A stretch of 64,000 bases of DNA from Mesorhizobium sp. YC-39 (lineage in GTDB: Bacteria > Pseudomonadota > Alphaproteobacteria > Rhizobiales > Rhizobiaceae). The notes beneath the pieces are model-generated. The model worked only from the letters and a program-made list of their open reading frames with translations. It was not told the origin of the DNA and did not search any database. Location: NCBI RefSeq assembly GCF_025753795.1, contig NZ_JAOWPS010000002.1, forward strand, positions 682,001 to 746,000, given 5' to 3'. A program made the position numbers and the translations under genes. Each line of letters starts with the position of its first letter. Position 1 is the first letter of the stretch. Positions 16,003 through 24,562 of this stretch are shown one piece after another.

Positions 16003-17199
16003 ATGAAGCGCATCTACCTGGTGGGCACCGCCGACACCAAAGGCGAGGAACTCGCCTTTTTGGCCGACGCGATCACCGCTACCGGCGCTGCTGTCGTGCG
16101 TGTCGATGTTGGCACGCGCACTGCCACCATACCGGCCGATGTCTCGTCTGAAGACGTCGCTGGCCACCATCCCGACGGCAGCGCTGCCGTGCTCGGCATC
16201 CATGACCGCGGCACCGCGGTCGCGGCCATGGCCATCGCCTTCGCCCGGTTCGCGCAGTCGCGCACCGACATGGCAGGCATGATCGGCATTGGTGGTGGCG
16301 GCGGCACCTCGATCATCACATCAGGCATGCGCACGCTGCCGCTCGGCCTGCCCAAGATCATGGTCTCGACGCTCGCCTCGGGCGATACCGCGCCCTATGT
16401 CGACGTCTCCGACATCATCATGATGCCTGCAGTGACCGACATGGCTGGCTTGAACCGGCTGTCGCGAGTCGTGCTGCACAACGCCGCCCAGGCGATATCA
16501 GGCATGGCGGCGAACCCTGCGCCACCGCCCGATGGCAAACCCGCTCTGGGTCTCACCATGTTCGGCGTCACCACGCCATGCGTGACGGCCATCGCCGACG
16601 AGCTTCGCTCGGCCTATGACTGCATGGTCTTTCACGCCACCGGCACCGGCGGCCGCTCGATGGAAAAGCTCGCCGACAGCGGTCTGCTCGCGGGCGTCAT
16701 CGACATCACCACGACAGAAGTCTGCGATCTCCTGTTCGGCGGCGTGCTGCCGGCGACCGAGGATCGCTTCGGCGCTATTGCCCGCACCGGACTGCCTTAT
16801 GTCGGTTCGGTCGGCGCGCTCGACATGGTCAATTTCTGGGCGCCGGCGACCATCCCGGAACCCTATCGCCGCCGCTTGTTCTACGAGCACAATCCGAACG
16901 TCACACTAATGCGCACGACAGCGGACGAATGCCGCCAGATCGGCGAATGGATCGGCGAGAGACTGAGCCGCTGCGAGGGCCCGGTCCATTTCCTCATCCC
17001 CGAAAAAGGCGTCTCGGCGCTCGACATCGAAGGTGGCGCCTTCTTCAACCCCCAGGCCGACGCTGCGCTGTTCGAAGCCATTGAGCGCACGATCCGGCCG
17101 AACGCCAACCGGCATGTGACCCGCCTGCCGCTGCACATCAACGATCCCGAATTCGCCGGGGCTGCCGTAGCAGCCTTCCTCAACATCACCAGCAAGTGA
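16003..17199 (+). CDS. Tm-1-like (UPF0261) protein, N-terminal half of the plant Tm-1 architecture
   Basis: This 398-residue protein opens with the UPF0261 hallmark GTADTKGEELAFLADAI and continues with the Gly-rich segment GIGGGGGTSIITSGMRTLPL near residue 92. The family includes the N-terminal half of tomato Tm-1, which binds tobamovirus replication protein; bacterial members have no settled biochemical role. The start at 16003 is preferred because a longer reading enters the TetR promoter. Twelve bases downstream comes a TIM-barrel gene of the type fused to this domain in plants and fungi, so the two proteins probably act together. Likely cytoplasmic, with no signal peptide. Confidence 0.85.
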   Translation: MKRIYLVGTADTKGEELAFLADAITATGAAVVRVDVGTRTATIPADVSSEDVAGHHPDGSAAVLGIHDRGTAVAAMAIAFARFAQSRTDMAGMIGIGGGGGTSIITSGMRTLPLGLPKIMVSTLASGDTAPYVDVSDIIMMPAVTDMAGLNRLSRVVLHNAAQAISGMAANPAPPPDGKPALGLTMFGVTTPCVTAIADELRSAYDCMVFHATGTGGRSMEKLADSGLLAGVIDITTTEVCDLLFGGVLPATEDRFGAIARTGLPYVGSVGALDMVNFWAPATIPEPYRRRLFYEHNPNVTLMRTTADECRQIGEWIGERLSRCEGPVHFLIPEKGVSALDIEGGAFFNPQADAALFEAIERTIRPNANRHVTRLPLHINDPEFAGAAVAAFLNITSK

Positions 17200-17211
17200 G
17201 ATCTGACAAGC

Positions 17212-18075
17212 ATGGCCGCCATACCGCGCAAGAAAATCCTCGAGAAATTCCGCAAGATGATCGCCGATGGCGTGCCGATCGTCGGCGGCGGCGCCGGCAC
17301 CGGCCTCTCGGCCAAGGCCGAAGAGGCCGGCGGCATCGATCTGATCATCATCTATAATTCCGGTCGCTATCGCATGGCCGGGCGCGGCTCGGCCGCTGGC
17401 CTGCTCGCCTACGGCAATGCCAACGAGATCGTCAAGGAAATGGCCTATGAGGTGCTGCCGGTGGTGAAGAAGACGCCAGTGCTGGCCGGCGTCAATGGCA
17501 CCGACCCTTTCGTCATCATGCCGCTGTTCCTGGCCGAGCTGAAGACGATGGGCTTTTCCGGTGTGCAGAACTTTCCCACCATCGGCCTGTTCGACGGCCA
17601 GATGCGGCTAAGCTTCGAAGAGACCGGCATGGGCTTCGGGCTCGAGGTCGACATGATCGCCGAGGCACACAAGCTCGACCTCTTGACCACGCCCTATGTG
17701 TTCAACCCCGACGAGGCGCGTGCCATGACACGCGCCGGCGCCGACATCGTTGTCGCCCATATGGGCGTGACGACAGGCGGTTCGATCGGCGCGACCTCGG
17801 CCAAGTCGCTCGACGACTGCGTGCAGGAAATCGACGCCATCGCGGACGCCGCACGTTCGGTGCGCAAGGATGTCATCCTGCTTTGTCATGGCGGCCCGAT
17901 CTCGATGCCGGACGACGCCCGCTACATCCTCGGCCGCTGCAAGGGCCTGCATGGCTTCTATGGCGCAAGCTCGATGGAGCGGCTGCCGGCGGAAGCGGCG
18001 ATCGCCAGGCAGACCGCCGATTTCAAGGCCGTGACGCTTGCTGCCAAAACGACTGCGAAGAAAAAGAAGGGATGA
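17212..18075 (+). CDS. PEP-hydrolase-like TIM-barrel protein (Tm-1 C-terminal-domain type)
   Basis: This 287-residue protein carries family features: [20 protein letters not shown] near the N-terminus, [15 protein letters not shown], and [19 protein letters not shown]. These define the PEP_hydrolase/TIM-barrel signal-transduction family (PF09370 as I know it). Despite the name, activity on phosphoenolpyruvate is not shown for most members. The tail ends in a Lys-rich stretch ([10 protein letters not shown]). It follows the UPF0261 gene by 12 bases and precedes a cupin gene by 4 bases, so the three form one operon. Confidence 0.85.
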   Translation: MAAIPRKKILEKFRKMIADGVPIVGGGAGTGLSAKAEEAGGIDLIIIYNSGRYRMAGRGSAAGLLAYGNANEIVKEMAYEVLPVVKKTPVLAGVNGTDPFVIMPLFLAELKTMGFSGVQNFPTIGLFDGQMRLSFEETGMGFGLEVDMIAEAHKLDLLTTPYVFNPDEARAMTRAGADIVVAHMGVTTGGSIGATSAKSLDDCVQEIDAIADAARSVRKDVILLCHGGPISMPDDARYILGRCKGLHGFYGASSMERLPAEAAIARQTADFKAVTLAAKTTAKKKKG

Positions 18076-18079
18076 GACG

Positions 18080-18499
18080 ATGACCGACAAGAGCAAGGTG
18101 TTTGTCTATCCGAAGGACGTCAGCGCCTTCGGCTTCGATTGGGGCAAGCTCTCGCTGACGGTGGCGCCTGAGGTGAATGGTGCTGCGCGCTTTTCCGGCG
18201 GCGTCGTCGACCTGCCCTCCGGCAAGGGCCACACACGTCACAACCATCCCGGCGCGGAGGAGATCATCTTCGTCATCTCCGGCCATGGCGAGCAGATGGT
18301 CGAGGACGAGAAAGGCAATCCGGTGGTCGAAAAGGTCGGCCCCGGCTGCACCATCTATGTGCCGGAAAGCCGCTTCCATTCGACGCTGAACACCGGCGAC
18401 GGGCCTATGCAGCTCTTCGTCGTCTATTCGCCGGCCGGGCCAGAACTGGGCTTACGAGAATTGCCGGATTTCAGGCTGTTGCCGCCTGGCGGGAATTGA
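18080..18499 (+). CDS. Cupin-domain protein
   Basis: This 139-residue single cupin has metal-type histidines in GHTRHNHPGAEEIIFVISG (motif 1) and ESRFHSTLNTG (motif 2). It starts 4 bases after the TIM-barrel gene. Small cupins in catabolic operons are often isomerases, dioxygenases or lyases acting on small acids or sugars, so it is a candidate enzyme of the pathway shared with the two upstream genes. No signal peptide. Specific function unknown. Confidence 0.82.
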   Translation: MTDKSKVFVYPKDVSAFGFDWGKLSLTVAPEVNGAARFSGGVVDLPSGKGHTRHNHPGAEEIIFVISGHGEQMVEDEKGNPVVEKVGPGCTIYVPESRFHSTLNTGDGPMQLFVVYSPAGPELGLRELPDFRLLPPGGN

Positions 18500-18505
18500 G
18501 GCGCG

Positions 18506-19696
18506 CTAAGCCACCCCGCCCCTGTTCCATCCCCGGCCCCGGTCGCCGAACATCACATAGCCGGTGTCGGTGACCGCAACCGTGTCCTCCAGCTTGATGA
18601 AGCCGCGCGTCGGATGGAGCATGGTCGTCTCGACCGACAGCACCATGTTTTGCTCCAGCGGCTTTTCGGCATAGGTGCCTTCGTAGGTCACAGGATGGTT
18701 GGTCATCAGGAACGGCGCCTCATGCGTGATCAGCCCCATGCCGTGGGCGAAGAAATCGGTATAGGACGCGACCTTGGATCTCTTCAGCACGCCCTCCGCG
18801 TGGGAAATCATGTCGCCGCCCGGCGTGCCTGCCTTGACCTTGGAGAAGGCCGCTTGCTGCACCGTCTCGACCTCGGCCAGCAGATCCTCCAGTTCGGCGT
18901 CCGGCTCGCCCAGAATGCCCATCCGGCAGAGATCGCCGATATAGCCGTGATAATTGCCGCCGGAATCGATCGACAGCACCTCGCCCTTCTTCCACGCCTG
19001 CGGCGAGGCGGCGCGGTTGTGGCTGGAGCCAAGCGTCAAAAGACAATATTCGAAATGCGCGCCGCGATTGGTCTCCTCGCGCCTGAGCTGTTCGATGATC
19101 TCGGTCTTGGTGGTGCCTTCGCGCGCCCATTGGATGGTCGTCAGCATGGAATCGGTGATCAGTTCGGAGGCGATGCGCAGCTTCTCCAGCTCGGCATCCG
19201 TCTTGATGGCGCGCATGCGTTCCAGCATGTCGGTCGCATCGGTCAGCTTGGCGTCCGGCAGCGCCTTGCGGATCAGCATATACGCGTCCGAGGGCAGAAA
19301 AGCCGGCTCGATGCCGATGCGGGCACTGCCCCTGCCGATCGTCTTCAAGTGCTCGACGGCGAGATTGGCGGCATCGAGCGTGCCCCAGCAGGCGGCATGC
19401 AGCGTCGGCGTCCAGAACGGGTGGTTCTGGTGCTCGCCGCCTTCCATGCGGTTGCCGATATAGGCGGCATGATCCGGCCCGCCCTTCTCGTAGACGACGA
19501 CAGGCAGATAGCGGCTGTGGCCGATCGCATCCATGGCGGCAAAGAAAATGAACTTGTAGCCACCAAGCAGATACTGCGTGTTGTGCTTGGAAGTGGCGAG
19601 CAGCACATCGATGCCAGCCTCCTCCATCAGCCGGTCGACCCTGACATGGTCGAACGGAATGGCGCTGACGGCATTTTTGCCCGGGGCGATGTTCAT
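18506..19696 (-). CDS. M24-family metallopeptidase (Xaa-Pro peptidase/creatinase fold)
   Basis: This 396-residue protein has an N-terminal creatinase-type domain (residues about 1-160) and a C-terminal pita-bread domain. The metal ligands are in order: SIDSGGNYHGYIGD (two Asp), FAHGMGLITHE (His), LSVETTML (Glu) and KLEDTVAV (Glu). All five are present, so it should bind two metals, unlike creatinase itself. Substrates could be Xaa-Pro dipeptides or an imported amide. It converges on the cupin gene, 6 bases apart, and is divergent from a peptide importer with shared FadR-type sites between them. Confidence 0.87.
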   Translation of the reverse strand: MNIAPGKNAVSAIPFDHVRVDRLMEEAGIDVLLATSKHNTQYLLGGYKFIFFAAMDAIGHSRYLPVVVYEKGGPDHAAYIGNRMEGGEHQNHPFWTPTLHAACWGTLDAANLAVEHLKTIGRGSARIGIEPAFLPSDAYMLIRKALPDAKLTDATDMLERMRAIKTDAELEKLRIASELITDSMLTTIQWAREGTTKTEIIEQLRREETNRGAHFEYCLLTLGSSHNRAASPQAWKKGEVLSIDSGGNYHGYIGDLCRMGILGEPDAELEDLLAEVETVQQAAFSKVKAGTPGGDMISHAEGVLKRSKVASYTDFFAHGMGLITHEAPFLMTNHPVTYEGTYAEKPLEQNMVLSVETTMLHPTRGFIKLEDTVAVTDTGYVMFGDRGRGWNRGGVA

Positions 19697-19793
19697 TTCT
19701 CTCTCCCTGAATTCCCTGACTGGCCGGTCGGATCGCCGGCTGTTTCGATCCCGATACTCTCGCTATCGATCAAATCTGCACTATTTTGCCGGG

Positions 19794-19808
19794 TCTGGTC
19801 CAGCCAGA
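19794..19808. promoter_or_regulatory. FadR/GntR-type operator, imperfect (TCTGGTCCAGCCAGA)
   Basis: TCTGG and CCAGA arms flank a 5-base centre. It differs from the TGGTnnnACCA core at one position (GCCA). It lies about 100 bases upstream of the M24 peptidase start on the minus strand. Confidence 0.4.
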
Positions 19809-19867
19809 AATAGACCGAACGGCCACGCCAGCACGCTTTATCGCCCGCAACTCGTGGCATTAGCCTT

Positions 19868-19884
19868 ATCTGGTCCTACCAGAT
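19868..19884. promoter_or_regulatory. FadR/GntR-type operator ATCTGGTCCTACCAGAT
   Basis: This is a perfect inverted repeat with 7-base arms and a 3-base centre. It matches the core and flanks of the site at 15187-15205 (ATCTGGTnnnACCAGAT), which lies next to a different operon. It sits 172-188 bases from the M24 peptidase start and 196-212 from the peptide-binding-protein start. Confidence 0.55.
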
Positions 19885-20079
19885 CAGGTCGAATAGAACC
19901 GCTTCGCTATAACTGGTCCAGCGGGCAGAATTTTCAAAGCCACATGAAGATGCGCCAAATCCGTCTCTGGCGAAACCCCGGACAAGGCTCATAATCGCTG
20001 TTGCAGGATGCTGGCGGGCTCGCGAGTATCCGAGGGGTATTGGCGGACCGGCCGGTCGCGGAGAGGACGGAGTTCGATC

Positions 20080-21690
20080 ATGTCAGATTTCAGGATTTCC
20101 AGACGCACCATGCTTGCCAGTTCGGCAATGCTTCTGGCCTCCACCGCCATGCCTGGTATCGGCTGGGCGCAGACGCCGAAAAAGGGCGGGCGGCTGGTGG
20201 TTGCCGCCGATTCCGAGCCGCGCAATCTCAATCCGGCGATCGTTGCCTCCAACGGCGTCTTCTTCATCTCGAGCAAGATCGTGGAGACGCTGGCCGAAGC
20301 ATCCTTCGACGGCAAGGACGGGCTGGAGCCACGCCTTGCGCTCAGTTGGCAGAGTGCCCCCGACGGTCTGTCGGTGACGTTCAAATTGCGCGAAGGCGTC
20401 AAATGGCATGATGGCAAGCCGTTTACATCGGCCGACGTCGCCTTCTCGGCGCTGCAAATCTGGAAGCCGCTGCAGAATCTCGGCCGCAGCGTGTTCAAGG
20501 ATCTCGAAGCCGTCGACACGCCGGACGATCTCACCGCCGTGTTCAAATTCGCCAAGCCAACGCCGTTTCAGCTCATCCGCAATGCCTTGCCGGCGTTGAG
20601 CAGCGTCGTGCCGAAGCACGTCTATGAGACGGGCAAGATCGAGGACAACCCGGCCAACAACGCGCCGGTTGGCACCGGTCCGTTCAAGTTCGCCGAATAC
20701 AAGGCCGGCCAGTACTACCGGCTGCAGAAGAACACCGACTACTGGGGCAAGGATGAGCCTTATCTCGACGAGATCATCTACCAGGTGCTGCCCGACCGCA
20801 CCTCGGCCGCCAGTGCCCTGGAAGCCGAGGAGATCCACCTCGCCGCTTTCTCCGCCGTACCGCTGGCCGATCTCGACCGCATTTCCAAGGTGCCGGGCCT
20901 GAAGGTGATTACCAAGGGCTATGAGGGGCTAACCTATCAGCTCGTCGTCGAGATCAACCATCGCCGCAAGGAACTCGCCGACCTCAAGGTGCGCCAGGCG
21001 ATCGCGCATGCCATCGACAAGGATTTCGTCGTCAAGACGATCTTCCTCGGCTATGCCGCCACTGCCACCGGCCCGGTGCCGAAGAACGATCCACAGTTCT
21101 ACACCGCCGACGTGCCGACCTATGCCTTCGACGTTGCCAAGGCCAATGCGCTGCTCGACGAGGCCGGCTACATCAGGGGTGCGAACGGCAAACGCTTTTC
21201 GCTGAAACTTTTGCCGGCTCCCTATTTCAACGAAACCAAGCAGTTCGGCGACTATCTGCGCCAGGCGCTCGCCGCCATCGGCATCGACGCCGAACTGGTC
21301 AACAACGACTCGCCCGCGCATATCAAGGCCGTCTACACCGACCACGCCTTCGATCTTGCGGTCGGCCCGCCGGTGTTCCGCGGCGACCCGGCGATCTCGA
21401 CCACCATTCTGGTGCAGAGCGGCATCCCGGATGGTGTGCCTTTCTCAAACCAGGGCGGCTACAAGAACGAAGCGCTCGACGCCCTCATCGCCAAGGCCTC
21501 CGAAACGCTGGATTCCGCGGCCCGCACCGAACTCTACAAAGAGTTCCAGAAGAAGGTTGTCGAGGATCTGCCGCTCATCAACGTCGCCGAATGGAGCTTC
21601 ATCAGCGTCGCGCGCGACACGGTCGGCAATATCGCCAACAATCCGCGCTGGGCGGTGTCGAACTGGGCGGACACTTATCTGGAATCGTGA
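20080..21690 (+). CDS. Peptide ABC transporter substrate-binding protein (family 5), Tat-type leader
   Basis: This 536-residue periplasmic protein is of the DppA/OppA family. The leader contains SRRTMLASS, a twin-arginine-like motif, followed by a hydrophobic core and a cut site near GWAQ, so Tat export is likely. Family 5 features include LNPAIVASNG near the start of the mature part and LREGVKWHDGKPFTSADVAF. The ATG at 20080 has GGAG upstream at usable distance; a longer reading from 20008 lacks support. It is first in a five-gene importer operon that is interrupted by a palindromic repeat. Ligand: a peptide or peptide-like amide. Confidence 0.9.
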   Translation: MSDFRISRRTMLASSAMLLASTAMPGIGWAQTPKKGGRLVVAADSEPRNLNPAIVASNGVFFISSKIVETLAEASFDGKDGLEPRLALSWQSAPDGLSVTFKLREGVKWHDGKPFTSADVAFSALQIWKPLQNLGRSVFKDLEAVDTPDDLTAVFKFAKPTPFQLIRNALPALSSVVPKHVYETGKIEDNPANNAPVGTGPFKFAEYKAGQYYRLQKNTDYWGKDEPYLDEIIYQVLPDRTSAASALEAEEIHLAAFSAVPLADLDRISKVPGLKVITKGYEGLTYQLVVEINHRRKELADLKVRQAIAHAIDKDFVVKTIFLGYAATATGPVPKNDPQFYTADVPTYAFDVAKANALLDEAGYIRGANGKRFSLKLLPAPYFNETKQFGDYLRQALAAIGIDAELVNNDSPAHIKAVYTDHAFDLAVGPPVFRGDPAISTTILVQSGIPDGVPFSNQGGYKNEALDALIAKASETLDSAARTELYKEFQKKVVEDLPLINVAEWSFISVARDTVGNIANNPRWAVSNWADTYLES

Positions 21691-21748
21691 CACACTCGCG
21701 CGGATGAGAATTCGCGGCGAAATCGTCGTAGATGTCGAGTTCTACGAG

Positions 21749-21906
21749 ACCCCCCTCTGTCCTGCCGGACATCTCCCCCTCAAGGGGGGAGATTGGCTTG
21801 CTTCGGCATCATCGCTTTCTTCTGCAGCGTTTGCGGTTGGCACCGAGGCCAATGACATCCAATCTCCCCCCTTGAGGGGGAGATGTCCGGCAGGACAGAG
21901 GGGGGT
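21749..21906. repeat. Long palindromic intergenic repeat (48-bp perfect arms)
   Basis: The arm at 21749-21796 is the exact reverse complement of 21859-21906; 62 bases lie between. Each arm also folds on itself (CTCCCCCTCAAGGGGGGAG-type inner stem). It lies in the 264-base gap between the binding-protein gene and its first permease, inside the operon. The C/G-run design and central TCAAG/CTTGA are, from memory, typical of a dispersed palindromic element common in Mesorhizobium-like genomes. In RNA the whole element would form a very stable hairpin. Confidence 0.9.
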
Positions 21907-21954
21907 GCCTGGACGCCACCCTAACCAGCACATCGCCAATCCTTCGAGGCGCGC

Positions 21955-22941
21955 ATGAACCGCGCCCTCATCCTCCTGCGCCGTCGCCTCGTCGGCAGCA
22001 TCTTCGTGCTGCTGATTGTCGTCATCGGCACCTTCCTTTTGCTGGAACTTGCCCCCGGCGATGCGGTCGACGCCTATATCGTTTCAACCGGCGGCGACGC
22101 CGGCATGATCGAGCTGCTGCGCCATCGCTGGGGCCTCGACCAGTCGGAGCTGACGCGGCTGGCCAACTATCTCTGGGCGCTGCTCCATCTCGACCTCGGC
22201 CAGTCCGTCGCCTTCTCCAGGCCGATCCGCGATGTCATCCTCGAGCGCCTGCCGACAACGCTTATCCTGATGGGCAGCGCCACCGCCCTCTCATTCGGCC
22301 TCGGCTCGGCGCTCGGTATCTATGCAGGCGCCAGGCCCGGCAGCTTTCGCGACCGTTTCCTGTCGATCGGTTCTCTGGCGCTCTATGCCGTCCCCGGCTT
22401 TTGGCTCGGCCTGGTGCTGATCGTCATCTTTGCCGTCGACCTGCGTTGGCTGCCGATCGGCGGCATCGAGAGCATCGCGTCGATCAAAACCGGCCTTGGC
22501 CGCGCCGCCGATATCGCCGTCCATCTTGTCCTGCCGGTCTCCGCGCTCGGCTTCATCTATCTGGCGCTCTATTTGCGCATGACGCGCGCCGGCATGGCAG
22601 AGGCCTGGCGCCAGGATTTTGTGCTGGCCGCCCGCGCCAGGGGGCTGTCGCGCCGCCGCATCGTGTTCGCCCATGTCGCCCGCAATGCGCTGCTATCGCT
22701 GGTCACCATGCTCGGCCTGCAATCGGCGCAGATGCTGGGCGGCAGCGTCGTCATCGAAAGCGTCTTTGCCGTTCCCGGTCTCGGCCGGCTGGCGCAGGAA
22801 GCGGTGGCCGCACGCGACACGCCGCTGTTGCTCGGCATCATCCTGGTCAGCGCTGTGCTCGTCATCCTCATCAACCTTCTCGTCGACATCGCCTACGCCT
22901 TGCTTGATCCGCGCGTCGGCGCCAGCGAGACCGGCGCATGA
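21955..22941 (+). CDS. Peptide ABC transporter permease (DppB-like)
   Basis: This 328-residue permease starts with RRRLVGSIFVLLIVVIGTFL, the usual first helix of DppB/OppB proteins, and carries FLLLELAPGDAVDAYI (the conserved PGD). The EAA-type loop contains DFVLAARARGLSRRRIVFAH near residue 222. Its stop overlaps the next permease start by 4 bases. Confidence 0.92.
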   Translation: MNRALILLRRRLVGSIFVLLIVVIGTFLLLELAPGDAVDAYIVSTGGDAGMIELLRHRWGLDQSELTRLANYLWALLHLDLGQSVAFSRPIRDVILERLPTTLILMGSATALSFGLGSALGIYAGARPGSFRDRFLSIGSLALYAVPGFWLGLVLIVIFAVDLRWLPIGGIESIASIKTGLGRAADIAVHLVLPVSALGFIYLALYLRMTRAGMAEAWRQDFVLAARARGLSRRRIVFAHVARNALLSLVTMLGLQSAQMLGGSVVIESVFAVPGLGRLAQEAVAARDTPLLLGIILVSAVLVILINLLVDIAYALLDPRVGASETGA

Positions 22942-23768
22942 ACCCGCTTCGCCGCTTTCTTCGCGTCCCGGAAGCACGCGCCGGCGTGGTCATTCTGGCG
23001 GCGCTGCTCGCCATGGCGTTGTCGGCATCGCTGTTCTTTCCTGGTGATCCGCAGGCCATTGCCGGGCCGGCGCTGCTGCCGCCTTTCAAGGACTGGTCGC
23101 TGCCACTTGGCACCGACCGGCTCGGCCGCGACGTGCTGGCCGAGCTGTTCCACGGCGCCCGCACCTCGCTGGCGGTCGGGATCGCCGCGGCAGCCGCGGC
23201 CCTTGTCATAGGCGCAATAATCGGCACGCTGGCCGGCTTCGCCGGCGGCCTCATTGATGAGCTGCTGATGCGAACCACCGATGCCTTCCAGACCGTGCCG
23301 AGTTTCCTCTTGGCGCTGGCCTTCGTCAGCGTCGTCGGGCCGTCGCTCGGCGTCGTCGTCGCGGCAATCGCGCTCGGTGCCTGGACAGGGCCGGCGCGTG
23401 TGGCGCGCGCCGAAGTGCTGTCGATCCGCGAGCGCGATTTCGTCGCCGGCGCCCGCGTCACCGGCATGCATCCGCTGGAGATCGCCTTTCGCGAGATTCT
23501 GCCCAACGCCTTGCCGCCGGTGCTGGCATTGTCCTCGGTGATCGTCGCTGCTGCGATCCTTACTGAAGCCGCTCTGTCCTTCCTCGGTCTTGGTGACCCC
23601 AATCGCGTCACCTGGGGCGGCATGATCGCCGAAGGCCGCGCCGTTTTACGCACCGCGCCCTTCCTGTCGATCATTCCGGGTATCGCACTCGTGCTGACCG
23701 TGCTTGGCGTCTATCTCGCCGGCGAAGGCGTCGTCGAGACGACGGCGGTGAGACGGAGCCTGTCGTGA
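22938..23768 (+). CDS. Peptide ABC transporter permease (DppC-like)
   Basis: This 276-residue permease has the DppC hallmark LPLGTDRLGRDVLAELFHGA near residue 55 and an EAA loop with RERDFVAGARVTGMHPLEI. A C-terminal ALSFLGLGDPNRVTWGGMI segment is typical of the family. It overlaps its neighbours by 4 bases on each side. Confidence 0.92.
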   Translation: MNPLRRFLRVPEARAGVVILAALLAMALSASLFFPGDPQAIAGPALLPPFKDWSLPLGTDRLGRDVLAELFHGARTSLAVGIAAAAAALVIGAIIGTLAGFAGGLIDELLMRTTDAFQTVPSFLLALAFVSVVGPSLGVVVAAIALGAWTGPARVARAEVLSIRERDFVAGARVTGMHPLEIAFREILPNALPPVLALSSVIVAAAILTEAALSFLGLGDPNRVTWGGMIAEGRAVLRTAPFLSIIPGIALVLTVLGVYLAGEGVVETTAVRRSLS

Positions 23769-24562
23769 CGGCGCTGCTTTCGATCCGCGATCTGACAGTG
23801 ACCTATCGCCGCGACGGTGGCGAGGTGGCGGCGCTGAAAGACATTAGCCTGGATATCGCTGCCGGCGAGCGGCTGGCTGTCATAGGCGAGAGCGGTTCGG
23901 GCAAGAGCACGCTGGCGCTGGCTGTTGCCGGGCTGCTGCCGGCGTCCGCCAGGGTCGATGGAAAAATCGATTGGCCTGGTCTCGGCCACACTCCGCTCGG
24001 TGGCCGCGACATCGGCTTTGTCTTCCAGGATCCGTCGGCGAGCCTCGATCCGGTGATGCCTGTCGGCAAACAAATCGCCGAAGTCGCCTACACCCATCTC
24101 GGTCTCGGCTGGCCGCAGGCCTACGCGAAAGCCAGGACCCTGCTCGAACGCGTCCGCTTGCCCGATCCGGATGCCGCCTTGCACGCCTTTCCACATCAGC
24201 TTTCCGGCGGCCAGAAACAGCGTGTGGCGATCGCCGCCGCAATAGCCGCCGGGCCGAAACTGCTGATCGCCGATGAGGCGACCAGCGCGCTGGATACCAT
24301 CGTGCAGGCCGAGATCGTCGCACTGGTCCGACAACTGGTGGCCGCGGACGGCATGACGCTGCTGTTTATCAGCCACGATATCGCGCTGGCCGCCGAGCTT
24401 GCCGAACGCATCGCCGTATTCCGGTATGGCGGACTGATCGAAATCGGTGCAGCCAGGCAGATCGTCAGTGCCCCGCGCCACGCTTATACAAGCTCATTGC
24501 TCGACGCCCATCTCGGCCTCGACGCCGAACCGCTTTCACTGCAGGCCGGAACGCCGACGTGA
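23765..24562 (+). CDS. Peptide ABC transporter ATP-binding protein (DppD-like)
   Basis: This 265-residue ATPase has Walker [11 protein letters not shown]-loop FVFQDPSASLDPVM, signature LSGGQKQRVAIAAA, Walker B LLIADEATSALD and switch FISHDIALAAE. The start is GTG at 23765 within a GTGA overlap with the permease stop. It is shorter than most DppD proteins (about 320) and lacks the usual C-terminal oligopeptide-transporter extension with its cysteines. Confidence 0.9.
   Translation: MTALLSIRDLTVTYRRDGGEVAALKDISLDIAAGERLAVIGESGSGKSTLALAVAGLLPASARVDGKIDWPGLGHTPLGGRDIGFVFQDPSASLDPVMPVGKQIAEVAYTHLGLGWPQAYAKARTLLERVRLPDPDAALHAFPHQLSGGQKQRVAIAAAIAAGPKLLIADEATSALDTIVQAEIVALVRQLVAADGMTLLFISHDIALAAELAERIAVFRYGGLIEIGAARQIVSAPRHAYTSSLLDAHLGLDAEPLSLQAGTPT

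Larger units (their letters stand above)
19697..20079. promoter_or_regulatory. Divergent regulatory region, M24 peptidase / peptide ABC
   Basis: This 383-base non-coding gap has two inverted repeats of FadR type (19794-19808 and 19868-19884) and a half-site, AACTGGTCCA, near 19911-19920. Both transcription units could be controlled from here. I see no RNA gene or credible small coding sequence in it. Confidence 0.5.

Noticed and set aside
18506..19696. Creatinase or ectoine hydrolase
   Set aside because: All five metal ligands of the peptidase branch are retained, whereas creatinase has lost them. No ectoine-degradation partners lie nearby.
21749..21906. The inverted repeat as ends of an insertion sequence or MITE with target duplication
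   Set aside because: The 62-base spacer encodes nothing and no flanking target-site duplication is visible. It fits a dispersed palindromic repeat better than a transposon.
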